The notes under the pieces: model-generated
Databases searched by the model: none
What the model saw: only the letters and a program-made list of their open reading frames with translations
What the model was told of the DNA's origin: nothing
Program-made: the position numbers and the translations under genes
NCBI GenBank assembly: GCA_963754955.1
Contig: CAVWHY010000005.1
Coordinates: forward strand, 62,001-126,000
DNA: 64,000 nt
Direction: 5' to 3'
DNA from: CAVQJU01 sp963754955
GTDB lineage: Bacteria > Acidobacteriota > Vicinamibacteria > Vicinamibacterales > CAVVIG01
Part shown: piece after piece, positions 42,007-51,090 of the stretch
Layout of the letters: the number at the start of each line of letters is the position of its first letter
Position numbering within the stretch: position 1 is the first letter of the stretch

Positions 42007-42735
42007 CTAAGTATCCGCGAGGAGCTTGCGGACCAGCTTCATATCTTCCCAGACTTCGCGCTTCGAAGACGGGTTCCGCAGCAGGTACGCCGGATGAAAC
42101 GTCGGGATCAGCTTCGCGCCGCGGTAGTCGAACACGCGGCCGCGGAGCCGCGAAATCGGATCGAGCGTCTTCAGGAGCGCCTGCGCGCCGAACTTGCCGA
42201 GGGCGACGATGACCTTCGGCTTGATGACGTCGATTTGCCGGAAGAGGAACGGCTCGCACGTTTCGACTTCGTCCGGTTCCGGGTTGCGGTTCTCGGGCGG
42301 GCGGCACTTGATGACGTTGGCGATGTAGACGTCCTCGCGCGTGAGCGCGATGGCCTCGATGATCTTGGTCAGGAGCTGCCCCGCGCGGCCGACGAACGGA
42401 TAGCCCTGCAGGTCTTCGTCGCGTCCCGGGGCCTCGCCGACAAACATCAGATCCGCTTCGGGATTGCCGACGCCGAACACGACCTGCGTGCGTCCGAGCG
42501 TATGGAGCTTGCAGCGGGTGCAGTCGCCGATTTCGGCGCGGATCGCCGCGAGGCCCTCGACCGGCGTGAGGGCAATCGTCACCGGCCGCACCTCGGCGCG
42601 CGGTGCGGCGGGCGGCCGCAACGCGGGCGGAGCGGGTTCCACCGATCGCGCCCGCCAGGCCGGATCGCGGCTGACGCCGGCGACGCCGAGCTCCCGGGCG
42701 AAGCGAAGATGGTCTTCAAGCTGGTTCTTGTCCAT
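42007..42735 (-). CDS. Type-4 uracil-DNA glycosylase (Fe-S)
   Basis: An intact 242-residue protein. Family marks: IGDCTRCKLHTLGRTQVVFG with two cluster cysteines, motif 1 FVGEAPGRDEDLQGYPFVGRAG, YIANVIKCRPPENRNP with a third cysteine and TCEPFL with a fourth, VALGKFGAQALL, and motif 2 IPTFHPAYLLRNPS. It removes uracil from deaminated DNA. The N-terminal 60 residues are a linker-like extension. Confidence 0.93.
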   Translation of the reverse strand: MDKNQLEDHLRFARELGVAGVSRDPAWRARSVEPAPPALRPPAAPRAEVRPVTIALTPVEGLAAIRAEIGDCTRCKLHTLGRTQVVFGVGNPEADLMFVGEAPGRDEDLQGYPFVGRAGQLLTKIIEAIALTREDVYIANVIKCRPPENRNPEPDEVETCEPFLFRQIDVIKPKVIVALGKFGAQALLKTLDPISRLRGRVFDYRGAKLIPTFHPAYLLRNPSSKREVWEDMKLVRKLLADT

Positions 42736-42756
42736 GGGTTCCTTTGACGATCGTCG

Positions 42757-42805
42757 CGTCCGCCTTCAGGCGGACGGCGACGTCCGGCTGAAGCCGGACG
42801 CTACG
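42757..42805. repeat. Double hairpin repeat, arms GTCCGCCT and GTCCGGCT
   Basis: Two adjacent hairpins: GTCCGCCT-TC-AGGCGGAC (42758-42775) and GTCCGGCT-GA-AGCCGGAC (42782-42799), the second with the GCTACG tail. The arms differ but stay complementary. They lie between the coaBC stop and the glycosylase start. Confidence 0.85.
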
Positions 42806-42816
42806 CGCGGACCCAT

Positions 42817-44037
42817 TCACGAATGTGAAGTCCTGGCGATCTCGCGCGACGCGACGAGACGTTCCACGCGGTCGAGGATGACCGCGGCGATGCGCGTCTT
42901 GCTCTGCAGCGGCACCGGCTCCGCGCCGTCAGGCCCGATGATCGTCACGGCGTTCGCGTCGACGTCGAATCCGGCGTCGGGCGCGGACACGTCGTTGGCG
43001 ACGATCAGGTCGGCGTGCTTCCGCTCGCGTTTGGCCGTCGCGCGAGCCACGAGATTCTCGGTCTCCGCCGCGAACCCGACCAGCAGCGGGCCGTTTCCTG
43101 CCGTCAGGCGCCGATGCCCGAGGTCGCCGAGAATGTCGGGGGTCTTCGTCAGCACCAGCGTCAGCGTGTCGTCGCGCTTGACGACTTTCTGCGGCGCGCG
43201 CTGCGCGGGCGTGTAGTCGGCGACGGCCGCCGCCATGACGACAACGTCCGAACGATCCGCGCGCGCCATCACGGCCGCGTGCATCTCCGCCGCGCTGCGC
43301 ACGCGGACGATTTCCCGAACATTCGGCGGCTCGACGGAGGTGGGACCGGCGACGAGGGTCACCTCGGCTCCGCGGCGCGCCGCCTCGGCCGCGATCGCGA
43401 ACCCCATGCGGCCGGAGGAGCGATTCCCGATGTAGCGGACCGGGTCCACGTCTTCGTACGTCGGCCCCGCGGTGACCAGGATGCGCTGCCCCTTGAGCGG
43501 ACCGTCAGGCACCAGCATCGACTCGGCGGCCGCGACGATCTCGTCGGGTTCGGCGAGCCGGCCCTTGCCGATCCATCCGCACGCCAGGTAGCCTTCGCCC
43601 GGCTCGACGAACCGCACGCCGCGCGCCGCGAGCGTATCGAGATTCCGCCGCACGGCCTCGTGCGCGAACATCTGCGTGTTCATCGCCGGCGCGACGAGCA
43701 CGGGCGCACGCGTCGCGACATACAGCGTGGAGAGGAAATCGTCGGCGATGCCGTTGGCGAGCTTGCCGAGGATGTTGGCGGTCGCCGGCGCGATGAGCAG
43801 GAGATCGATGGTGGACGCGAGCGCGATATGCTCGATGTCCGAGTTCGCGCCCGCTTCGAACTGATCGGTGATGACCCGGCGTCTGGTGATGGCCTCGAAC
43901 GTGACGGCTCCGACAAACCGCGTGGCCGACGCCGTCATCACGGCGACCACCTCGTGGCCGCGCTTCTGCAGGCCGCGTGCGACCTCGACGGCCTTGTACG
44001 CGCCGATGCCGCCGGTGACGCCGAGGGCGATGAGCAT
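42817..44037 (-). CDS. coaBC: Bifunctional phosphopantothenoylcysteine decarboxylase/phosphopantothenate-cysteine ligase
   Basis: An intact 406-residue protein for two coenzyme A steps. CoaC half: GVTGGIGAYKAVEVARGLQK, NILGKLANGIADDFLSTLY, VAPAMNTQMF (PXMNXXMW-type), YLACGWIGKGRLAEPDEI. CoaB half: VTAGPTYEDVDPVRYIGNRS with SSGRMG, VVVMAAAVADYTP, LVLTKTPDIL, GFAAET, NDVSAP. Its ATG overlaps the rpoZ TAA. Confidence 0.96.
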   Translation of the reverse strand: MLIALGVTGGIGAYKAVEVARGLQKRGHEVVAVMTASATRFVGAVTFEAITRRRVITDQFEAGANSDIEHIALASTIDLLLIAPATANILGKLANGIADDFLSTLYVATRAPVLVAPAMNTQMFAHEAVRRNLDTLAARGVRFVEPGEGYLACGWIGKGRLAEPDEIVAAAESMLVPDGPLKGQRILVTAGPTYEDVDPVRYIGNRSSGRMGFAIAAEAARRGAEVTLVAGPTSVEPPNVREIVRVRSAAEMHAAVMARADRSDVVVMAAAVADYTPAQRAPQKVVKRDDTLTLVLTKTPDILGDLGHRRLTAGNGPLLVGFAAETENLVARATAKRERKHADLIVANDVSAPDAGFDVDANAVTIIGPDGAEPVPLQSKTRIAAVILDRVERLVASREIARTSHS

Positions 44038-44231
44038 TACTCGGGAACCGGTTTGCCGTCCCCTTCGATTTTTTCGACGGCCTTGCTGATGACTTCCTTC
44101 TGGGCGACGGTTGTCTTCTTGTGCTCGCCGACGCTGACGCGCGGCGTGGATCCGGCGAGCAGTTGGCGCGCGCGGGCGCCGGCCGTTACGACGAACTCGA
44201 ATGAATTAGGCAGTTTGGAGCGGTCAATCAT
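44037..44231 (-). CDS. rpoZ: RNA polymerase omega subunit
   Basis: A 64-residue protein. MIDRSKLPNSFEFVVTAGAR and ARQLLAGSTPRV match the acidobacterial/deltaproteobacterial RpoZ core, with VAQKEVISKAVEKI as the second helix. It assists RNA polymerase assembly. The usual gmk gene between yicC and rpoZ is absent: only 15 bases separate them. Confidence 0.92.
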   Translation of the reverse strand: MIDRSKLPNSFEFVVTAGARARQLLAGSTPRVSVGEHKKTTVAQKEVISKAVEKIEGDGKPVPE

Positions 44232-44246
44232 AGGAATACCGCCATT

Positions 44247-45140
44247 TTACTCGACATTCTGGACCTGTTCACGCATCTTCTCGAGTTCGGCCTTCGCCGC
44301 GATGATGAGTTCCGACACCCGCAGCCCGTCGGCCTTCGACCCCATGGTGTTCACCTCGCGGTTCATCTCCTGCAGCAGGAAATCGAGCTTGCGCCCGCAC
44401 GGCTCGGCGCTGTCGGACAGCGTGACCCAGTGGCTGACATGGCCGCGGAAGCGCGCGATTTCCTCGCTGATGTCAGATCGCGCAGCGCTGCGCACGATCT
44501 CCTGCGCGACGGCGGTCTCGTCGGCCTGCAGTTGCGTTCTCAGCTCGCGCACGCGCTCGTGCAGCCGGGTCTCCATCGCCGCGCGCCCTTCGTCGGCGGC
44601 GACGGCCACGCGCTCGACGAGGTCCGCGACGAACGTCCGCCGCTGATCGAGATCCGCGCGGAGATGGCCGCCTTCGCGCACGCGCATCTCGTCGAGGTCG
44701 GCCAGCGCTTCGCCGACGGCGCCGAGGGCGCGCGCGGCCAGTTCGTCCCGCGCCGCCTCGTCGGCCTCGATCGGGCGATCGCGGATGGTGAGGGCCTGCG
44801 GCAGCCTGAGCAGGTCGCCGGGCGTCAGTGTCCCCGTCACCAGCCCGCGCTCCCGCGCCTTGTCGATCGCGAGCTCGAGCGCCGCGGCAAATGTCTCGTT
44901 GAACTCCACGTCGACCGACGGCACCTGCCGCAGCTGAAACGACAGCGCCACCTCGACGCGGCCCCGCGCGACGTGCTTCCCCACCAGCGTGCGCACGTCG
45001 CTCTCGATCGCCGCCAGCGCCTGCGGCACCCGGAGTTGGAGATCGAGATACCGGTGGTTCACCGACCGGATGGTGACCGCGACCGTCGCGCGGTCGTCCT
45101 CGCGCGTGATCGACGAAAACCCGGTCATGGACTTGATCAC
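44247..45140 (-). CDS. yicC: YicC-family endoribonuclease
   Basis: A 297-residue protein from the GTG at 45140 (IKSMTGFSSITREDDRATVA), overlapping the msbA-like stop (GTGA). Family marks: IRSVNHRYLDLQLRVPQALA, RGRVEVALSFQ, and the C-terminal signature GRKLDFLLQEMNREVNTMGS followed by KADGLRVSELIIAAKAELEK. YicC proteins are Mn-dependent RNases. It is intact. Confidence 0.95.
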   Translation of the reverse strand: MIKSMTGFSSITREDDRATVAVTIRSVNHRYLDLQLRVPQALAAIESDVRTLVGKHVARGRVEVALSFQLRQVPSVDVEFNETFAAALELAIDKARERGLVTGTLTPGDLLRLPQALTIRDRPIEADEAARDELAARALGAVGEALADLDEMRVREGGHLRADLDQRRTFVADLVERVAVAADEGRAAMETRLHERVRELRTQLQADETAVAQEIVRSAARSDISEEIARFRGHVSHWVTLSDSAEPCGRKLDFLLQEMNREVNTMGSKADGLRVSELIIAAKAELEKMREQVQNVE

Positions 45141-46915
45141 GAGGGCACCATCCTCCGTTCGCCTTTGCGGCTCTCGAGGAGCTGCATCTGGTAGAGCGAC
45201 GCGTAGGCGCCGTCCGCTCGCGCCAGCAGCTCGTCGTGCCGGCCGACCTCGACGATGTGGCCGTGCTCGAGCACGATGATGGCGTCGGCACGCTGGATCG
45301 TGGACAGGCGATGCGCGATCACGAACGAGGTCCGGTTCATCATCAGGTTGGCCAGGGCTTCCTGCACCAGCTGCTCCGATTCCGAATCGAGCGCGGACGT
45401 CGCCTCGTCGAGCACGAGGATCGGCGCGTTCTTGAGCAGCGCGCGCGCGATCGCCAGCCGCTGGCGCTGCCCGCCTGATAAGCGCTGTCCCCGCTCGCCG
45501 ATCATCGTCTCGTAGCCGTGCGGGAGCGCGCCGATGAACCCGTGGGCGTTGGCGGCCTGCGCCGCGGCGACGATCGCCTCCTTCGACACGCCGGGGGTGC
45601 CATGCGACCCGTACGTCCCGTACGCGATGTTGTTCGCGATCGTGTCGTCGAACAGCACGGTCTCCTGCGTGACGATTCCGATCTGCGATCGCAGCGAGGC
45701 CAGGGACACTTCGCGGATATCGGTGCCGTCGATGACAATCGATCCGGTCGTGACGTCGTAAAACCGCGGCAGGAGGTTGACGAGCGTCGTCTTGCCGGCG
45801 CCGCTGCGGCCGACAATCGCGATCAGCTGGCCGGCCGTCACCCGGAACGATACCCCCCGCAGGATCCGCCCGGGGCCATCGTCGTAGCCAAATCCCACGT
45901 CGCGGAACTCGATTGCGCTCCGGAAGCTGGCCAGCGCCGGGGCACCCGCCCGTTCCGTCACCTCGGTGTGAGTGTCGAGCATCTCGAAAATCCGCTCGGA
46001 CGCGGCAATGGCCTGCTGGATGTCGGCGTTGACCCGGCTGAGTTTCTTCGCGGGGCCGTACATCAGCATCACGGCCGCCATGAACGAGAAGAAGTCGCCG
46101 GACGTCATCGCTTTCGACGCCACCGCCCGGCTGCCGATGATGAGCGCGATGGCCATGCCCACGCCGCCGAGCAGTTCCATGAGCGGCGGCAGGCTCGAGA
46201 GCGCGGCCGTCACTTTCATGTTGGTGCGGAACAGGTTGTAGCCGGCCTTGCTGAACTTCTCGCCCTCGTGCGCTTCGGTGCCGAAGGCCTTCACGATCCG
46301 GTGCCCGGTGAACGCCTCGGCGCTGATGTGCGAGAGCTGCTCGAGCGCTTCCTGGCTGCGCCGGGTCGTGCGGCGCACACGCTGCCCGAGCCGCACCAGC
46401 GGATACACGATGATCGGCGCGCCGGTCATGCAGACGATCGTCAGCCTCGCGTCGAGATAGAACAGCCAGACGGCGCATCCGACGAGGGTCAGTGTCTCGC
46501 GCGCGAGGTCCGCGATCGTGTCCGAGACGACCTGCTGCACCTGGCCGACATCGTTGCTGATGCGCGACATCAGCTGCCCCGTCGTCCGCTGCGCGAAGAA
46601 GCCCGCCGACTGGCCGAGGATGTGGCGGTAGAGCGCGTTGCGCAGGTCCATCACGACCCGCTGCCCGACGTTGGTCGTCAGGTACGACGACACGTAGGAG
46701 CCGACGCCCTTGACGAGGTAGATCCCGACGATCCCCCACGCCATGAGGGAGAGGTTTTCCTCGCTCGGCAGCGTCTTGTCGATGATCGGCCGGATGATGA
46801 TCGCCAGGCCAGCCGTGCCGGCCGCATACAGCACCATCGCGACCCCGGCGACGTACAAGCGTCCCCGGTACGGCCGCGTGTACTCGAAGAGGCGCCTGAG
46901 GGGATGTTCAGTCAC
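45137..46915 (-). CDS. MsbA-type ABC exporter (fused membrane and ATPase domains)
   Basis: An intact 592-residue protein. There are six membrane helices (LYVAGVAMVLYAAGTAGLAI; GIVGIYLVKGVGSYVSSYLT), coupling helix stretch HILGQSAGFFAQRTTGQLMS, and the ATPase with GRSGAGKTTLVNLLPRFYD, Q loop IGIVTQETVLFDDTI, LSGGQRQRLAIARALL, ILVLDEATSALDSES and VIAHRLSTI. MsbA homologues flip lipid A core or other lipid-linked glycans; the neighbouring sugar genes fit this role. It overlaps the GT2 gene (GTGA). Confidence 0.9.
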   Translation of the reverse strand: MTEHPLRRLFEYTRPYRGRLYVAGVAMVLYAAGTAGLAIIIRPIIDKTLPSEENLSLMAWGIVGIYLVKGVGSYVSSYLTTNVGQRVVMDLRNALYRHILGQSAGFFAQRTTGQLMSRISNDVGQVQQVVSDTIADLARETLTLVGCAVWLFYLDARLTIVCMTGAPIIVYPLVRLGQRVRRTTRRSQEALEQLSHISAEAFTGHRIVKAFGTEAHEGEKFSKAGYNLFRTNMKVTAALSSLPPLMELLGGVGMAIALIIGSRAVASKAMTSGDFFSFMAAVMLMYGPAKKLSRVNADIQQAIAASERIFEMLDTHTEVTERAGAPALASFRSAIEFRDVGFGYDDGPGRILRGVSFRVTAGQLIAIVGRSGAGKTTLVNLLPRFYDVTTGSIVIDGTDIREVSLASLRSQIGIVTQETVLFDDTIANNIAYGTYGSHGTPGVSKEAIVAAAQAANAHGFIGALPHGYETMIGERGQRLSGGQRQRLAIARALLKNAPILVLDEATSALDSESEQLVQEALANLMMNRTSFVIAHRLSTIQRADAIIVLEHGHIVEVGRHDELLARADGAYASLYQMQLLESRKGERRMVPS

Positions 46916-47625
46916 TCGGTGAATCGGTACTTCAGCAGCGTCCAGATAGCCACGACACCGTCCCGCCAGGTGATCTTCTTGCCTTCACTGTACCCGCGAC
47001 CGTCGTAGGTGATAGGGATTTCGTACACGCGGTAGCCGCGCTTGAAGATCTTCGCCGTCAGCTCCGGCTCGATGCCGAACCGGTTCGACCTGAGCGTCAT
47101 CGACCGCAGCACCTCTGCCCGCATCACCTTGAAGCACGTCTCCATGTCCGTCAGCATGGTGTTGTACAGGACGTTCGTCAGCAGCGTGAGCACGCGGTTG
47201 CCCGCGTAGTGGGTGAACAGGAACACGCGGTGTCGGCCGAGAAAACGCGAGCCGTACACGACGTCCGCCCGGCCCGTGCAGATAAGCTCGATGAGCGAAG
47301 GATACTCCTCCGGCGAGTACTCCAGATCGGCATCCTGGATGATCACGATCTCGCCGCTGACCTTCGCGAATCCGGTCCTCAGCGCGGCGCCCTTGCCGCC
47401 GTTGACCGCCTGCAGAATCAGCGTGAAACCCAGCTCGCGCTGCAGCGCCTGCAACTGATCGCGCGTGCCGTCGGTCGAGCAGTCGTCGACGACGATGAGC
47501 TCGAGCCTGATCGGCACGGCGAGCACGCGGCGGATAATTTCGTCGATCGTGTCGCGCTCGTTGTAGGCAGGCATCACGACGGACAGGAGCGGATCGATCA
47601 GCGGGGCCGCGGGCTGTCGCGTCAT
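46912..47625 (-). CDS. Family 2 glycosyltransferase (polyprenyl-phosphate hexose synthase-like)
   Basis: The 237-residue protein starts MTRQPAAPLIDPLLSVVMPA. GT-A marks: VVMPAYNERDTIDEII, LIVVDDCSTDGTRD, GGKGAALRTGF, VIIQDADLEYSPEEYP (DxD-like), VYGSRFLGR, and RSNRFGIEPELTAKIFKRGY with YEIPITYDGR, all typical of the dolichol-phosphate-mannose-synthase-like branch. It probably loads a sugar onto undecaprenyl phosphate. It overlaps galE and the exporter by 4 bases on each side. Confidence 0.9.
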   Translation of the reverse strand: MTRQPAAPLIDPLLSVVMPAYNERDTIDEIIRRVLAVPIRLELIVVDDCSTDGTRDQLQALQRELGFTLILQAVNGGKGAALRTGFAKVSGEIVIIQDADLEYSPEEYPSLIELICTGRADVVYGSRFLGRHRVFLFTHYAGNRVLTLLTNVLYNTMLTDMETCFKVMRAEVLRSMTLRSNRFGIEPELTAKIFKRGYRVYEIPITYDGRGYSEGKKITWRDGVVAIWTLLKYRFTE

Positions 47626-48623
47626 GAACCGGAATAGCCGCGCGGGTGCGTCCGGTGCCAGCCCCAGGCCGTGCGGACAATCGCATCGAGATCGGAAAAG
47701 CGCGGCGTCCACCCGAGTTCCACGCGCGCCTTGTCGGCTCGCGCGTACAACGCCGCCGGATCTCCCGGCCGCCGGGGCGCCAGCGTCCACGGCACCGCGC
47801 GCCCGGTGACGCGGGACACGGCGTCAATCACCTCGCGAACCGAGCGCGGCACACCCGTGCCGAGGTTATACGCGGCCGAACGTCCCGACCCGGCGACCTC
47901 CTCGAGGGCGCGCACGTGCGCGTCCGCCAGATCGGTCACGTGAACGTAGTCGCGCAGGCAGGTGCCGTCTGGCGTCGGGTAGTCGTCGCCGAAGATCTGC
48001 AGACCGGGCCCGCCCGTGGCGGCGTCGATCGCGCGGGGGATGATGTGGATTTCGGGCGCGTGGTCTTCGCCGATTTCACCGTCGGGGTCCGCCCCTGCGG
48101 CGTTGAAGTACCGGAGCGCGACGGTATGGATGCCGTACGCCTGTTCGAAATGCGGGAACGCGCGCTCGATCGCGAGCTTCGTTTCACCGTAGGCGTTGAT
48201 CGGCCGCTGCGGGTGCGACTCGTCGATGGGCGTCGCCAGCGGTTCGCCGTACGTCGCGCACGTCGAGGAGAACACCAGGCGGGACACCGAACGGCCGGCC
48301 ATCGCCTCGAGCAGGCTGAGGGCGCCCACCACGTTGTTGCGATAATACTTGATCGGCTGACGCACCGACTCGCCCACGTCGAGATACGCGGCGAAGTGCA
48401 TGACGGCACCCACGTCGTAGCGATCGAGGGCCGCGCCGACGGCGGCGACGTCGGCGATGTCCGCTTCGACGAACTCCCCGTACTTGACGGCTTCGCGATG
48501 CCCGGCGACCAGGTTGTCCAGCACGACGACCCGGTAGCCTGCCCGCGACAGGGCTTTGGCCGCATGGCTGCCGATGTAACCGGCTCCCCCGGTTACGAGG
48601 ACCGTCCGCGGATTACCGGCCAA
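47622..48623 (-). CDS. galE: UDP-glucose 4-epimerase
   Basis: An intact 333-residue SDR enzyme from a TTG start. VTGGAGYIGSHAAKALSRAG binds NAD; VMHFAAYLDVGESV, FSSTCATYGEP (catalytic Thr) and INAYGETKLAIE (Tyr-x-x-x-Lys) form the active site; ALRYFNAAGADPDGEIGEDH, LRDYVHVTDLADAHV and YNLGTGVPRSVREVI are GalE-specific. It supplies UDP-galactose for the glycosyltransferases. Confidence 0.95.
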   Translation of the reverse strand: MAGNPRTVLVTGGAGYIGSHAAKALSRAGYRVVVLDNLVAGHREAVKYGEFVEADIADVAAVGAALDRYDVGAVMHFAAYLDVGESVRQPIKYYRNNVVGALSLLEAMAGRSVSRLVFSSTCATYGEPLATPIDESHPQRPINAYGETKLAIERAFPHFEQAYGIHTVALRYFNAAGADPDGEIGEDHAPEIHIIPRAIDAATGGPGLQIFGDDYPTPDGTCLRDYVHVTDLADAHVRALEEVAGSGRSAAYNLGTGVPRSVREVIDAVSRVTGRAVPWTLAPRRPGDPAALYARADKARVELGWTPRFSDLDAIVRTAWGWHRTHPRGYSGS

Positions 48624-49914
48624 TGGAGAAATAGGTGAAGCCGAGTCCGCGCATGTTCTCGGGTGAATAGATATTGCGGCCGTCGAACACGACGGGCGCC
48701 CGCATCAACTCCCGCATCTTCGCGAAGTCCGGCTCGCGGAACGTGTTCCACTCGGTGACGACGGCGAGGGCGTCGGCGCCGGCCAGCGCATCGTAGCTCT
48801 TGTCGCAGAACGTGATCCGGTCGCCGAACACATTGCGCGCTGTCCTTGTCGCCTCCGGGTCGTACGCGCGAACACTGGCACCCTCAGCGAGCAGGCCTTC
48901 GATGATCACGATCGCCGGCGCTTCCCGCATGTCATCCGTGCGCGGCTTGAACGCCAGTCCCCAGACCGCGATCTCCTTCCCCTTCAGGCTGCCGAAGTAT
49001 GCGCGCATCTTCGCGACGAGGCGCTGTTTCTGCGCGAAGTTCGCCGCCTCGACCGCGTGCAGGATCTTGAAGTCGTATCCGTGATCGCGGGCGGACTTGA
49101 TCAGCGCCTTGACGTCCTTGGGAAAGCAGCTGCCGCCATAACCGACGCCGGGAAAGAGGAATGACGATCCGATTCGGCGGTCGGCCCCGATGGCCCTGCG
49201 CACCTGATCGACGTCCGCGCCGACGAGCTCGCACATGTTCGCCACTTCGTTCATGAAGGAAATGCGCGAGGCGAGAATCGAGTTCGCGGCGTACTTGCAG
49301 AGCTCCGCACTCGCGGTATCCATCATCATGATCGGCGCGCCGGTCCGCGTGAACGGCCCGTAAAGCTCCCTCATCAGCGCGCTTGCCCGGTCGTCGTCGG
49401 GGTCGACGCCGATGACAACCCGATCGGGCTTCATGAAGTCCTCGACCGCGGCGCCCTGCTTGAGGAACTCGGGGTTGCTGACGACGCTGAACGGCTGCGT
49501 CGTCTCTTTGGCAATGACGGCCTGAACACGTTTCGCCGTGCCGACGGGGACGGTGCTCTTGTCCACGACGACGGTGTATTTGCTCATCGCGCGGCCGATC
49601 GCGACGGCCACGTCCAGGACGTGCGTCAGGTCGGCCGAGCCGTCCTCGCCCTGCGGTGTTCCGACGGCGATGAACACGATTTCGGCGGCCTGGACGGCGG
49701 CCGGCAGTTCGGTCGTAAAACTCAACCGTTCTTCGGTGTGATTGCGCCGGACCATTTCCTCGAGGCCGGGCTCGTAGATCGGGACTCTGCCCTTTCGCAG
49801 CGTCGCGACCTTGTCAGCGTCCTTGTCCACGCATGCGACCGTGTTGCCGTTTTCGGCAAGGCAGGCCCCGAGAACCAGTCCGACGTACCCTGTTCCCACG
49901 ACAGCGATTTTCAT
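48613..49914 (-). CDS. ugd: UDP-glucose 6-dehydrogenase
   Basis: An intact 433-residue protein. MKIAVVGTGYVGLVLGACLA is the NAD fold; VVDKSTVPVGTAKRV, SNPEFLKQGAAVEDFMKPDR, and the catalytic cysteine segment FPGVGYGGSCFPKDVKALIK are hallmarks, as is LAFKPRTDDMREAPAI. It makes UDP-glucuronate, which the UDP-xylose synthase gene at 58073 would use. Confidence 0.96.
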   Translation of the reverse strand: MKIAVVGTGYVGLVLGACLAENGNTVACVDKDADKVATLRKGRVPIYEPGLEEMVRRNHTEERLSFTTELPAAVQAAEIVFIAVGTPQGEDGSADLTHVLDVAVAIGRAMSKYTVVVDKSTVPVGTAKRVQAVIAKETTQPFSVVSNPEFLKQGAAVEDFMKPDRVVIGVDPDDDRASALMRELYGPFTRTGAPIMMMDTASAELCKYAANSILASRISFMNEVANMCELVGADVDQVRRAIGADRRIGSSFLFPGVGYGGSCFPKDVKALIKSARDHGYDFKILHAVEAANFAQKQRLVAKMRAYFGSLKGKEIAVWGLAFKPRTDDMREAPAIVIIEGLLAEGASVRAYDPEATRTARNVFGDRITFCDKSYDALAGADALAVVTEWNTFREPDFAKMRELMRAPVVFDGRNIYSPENMRGLGFTYFSIGR

Positions 49915-49951
49915 TTCACAATAAGATACTGAGGCGGAAAGACTTAAACAA

Positions 49952-51090
49952 GTGCGCGTCCTGATCGACTACCGGCCGGCCCTGCGCGAGCGGACCGGTG
50001 TCGGCGAATATACGCACGAGCTCGTCAGGGCGCTGGCGGATACGACGACGTTGGATCTGACCATCTTTTCGAGCTCATGGCGCGACCGCCTGCGGCTCGA
50101 CGACCCCGACCTGCGGGGGGTGACGGCCGTCGATCGACGGGTACCCGTCAGGCTGCTGAATCTTCTCTGGCACCGCCTGGCATGGCCCGGCGCAGAAACG
50201 CTGACGGGTCGTGCCTTCGACGTGACGCACTCGCCCCACCCGCTGCTGTTGCCGTCGCGATCCGCCGCCCAGGTCGTCACTATTCACGATCTCAGTTTTC
50301 TCGACAGCACCGACGTCTCGCGGGCTGACGTCCGCCGCGACTACCCCGCGCTCGTCCACGCCCACGCGGCGCACGCCGATCGCATCGTCGTCTCGTCGCG
50401 ATACGCTGCGCGGGAAGTGGCCCGGCGGCTGGACGTCCCGCCGGAGAAGATCGCGCTCTGCCCGCCCGGCGCTCCGGCATGGCCGCCGAGGCAGGCGTCG
50501 CCGAAGCCCGGATATCTGTTGTTCATGGGCACGATCGAGCCGCGCAAGAACGTCGGGACATTGCTCGACGCGTACGAGCAGCTATTGAGTCGTCCGGCTC
50601 AAGCCGGACGCTACGGGGAGTCACCTTCCTGAACTGGTTCTGGCCGGCAAGGCCACGCCCGCGGCGCGGCCGTGGCTGGACCGTCTCAAACACCCACCGC
50701 TTCGCGGTGCGGTCCGCCACCTCGGCTACGTGGACGCCGACCGCCGCCGCTCGTCTGTACGAAGGCGCGCGGCTGCTCGTGCTGCCATCGCTCGACGAGG
50801 GGTTCGGGCTGCCGGTTCTCGAAGCCATGGCGACCGGCGTGCCCGTCGTCGCGGCGAATCGCGGGGCGCTGCCGGAAGTGGTCGGCGGCGCCGGACCGCT
50901 GATCGATCCGGAGAGTCCGGAAGATCTCGCCGCCGCGATCGAAAAGATCCTCACGGACGATGAGTTTGCCGCCGGCTGCGCGTCGAAGGGTCTGGCGAGA
51001 GCGCGCGAGTTCCAGTGGGCCGCGACCGCCAGGCTGGTCAGCGACGTGTACCACGCGGCGATCGAGCACAAGCGATGCGCATCGGCATAG
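49952..51090 (+). CDS. Family 1/4 glycosyltransferase with a hairpin repeat inside the coding region
   Basis: GT-B protein of about 375 residues: MRVLIDYRPALRERTGVGEY, THSPHPLLLPSRSAAQVVTI, HDLSFLDST, VSSRYAAREVARRL, then YLLFMGTIEPRKNVGTLLDA, RHLGYVDADRR, LYEGARLLVLPSLDEGFGLP with the donor-site Glu, and VPVVAANRGALPEVVGGAG. A hairpin repeat at 50592-50616 sits in the loop between the two donor-domain strands and is read as RPAQAGRYGE. Insertions near 50625 and 50755 break the frame. It starts 37 bases from divergent ugd. Confidence 0.85.
50592..50616. repeat. Hairpin repeat inside a glycosyltransferase gene
   Basis: GTCCGGCT-CA-AGCCGGAC plus GCTACGG, the same element as the intergenic copies at 20282, 42782 and 59502, here in a translated position. 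The insert encodes about nine residues (RPAQAGRYG). Confidence 0.85.
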
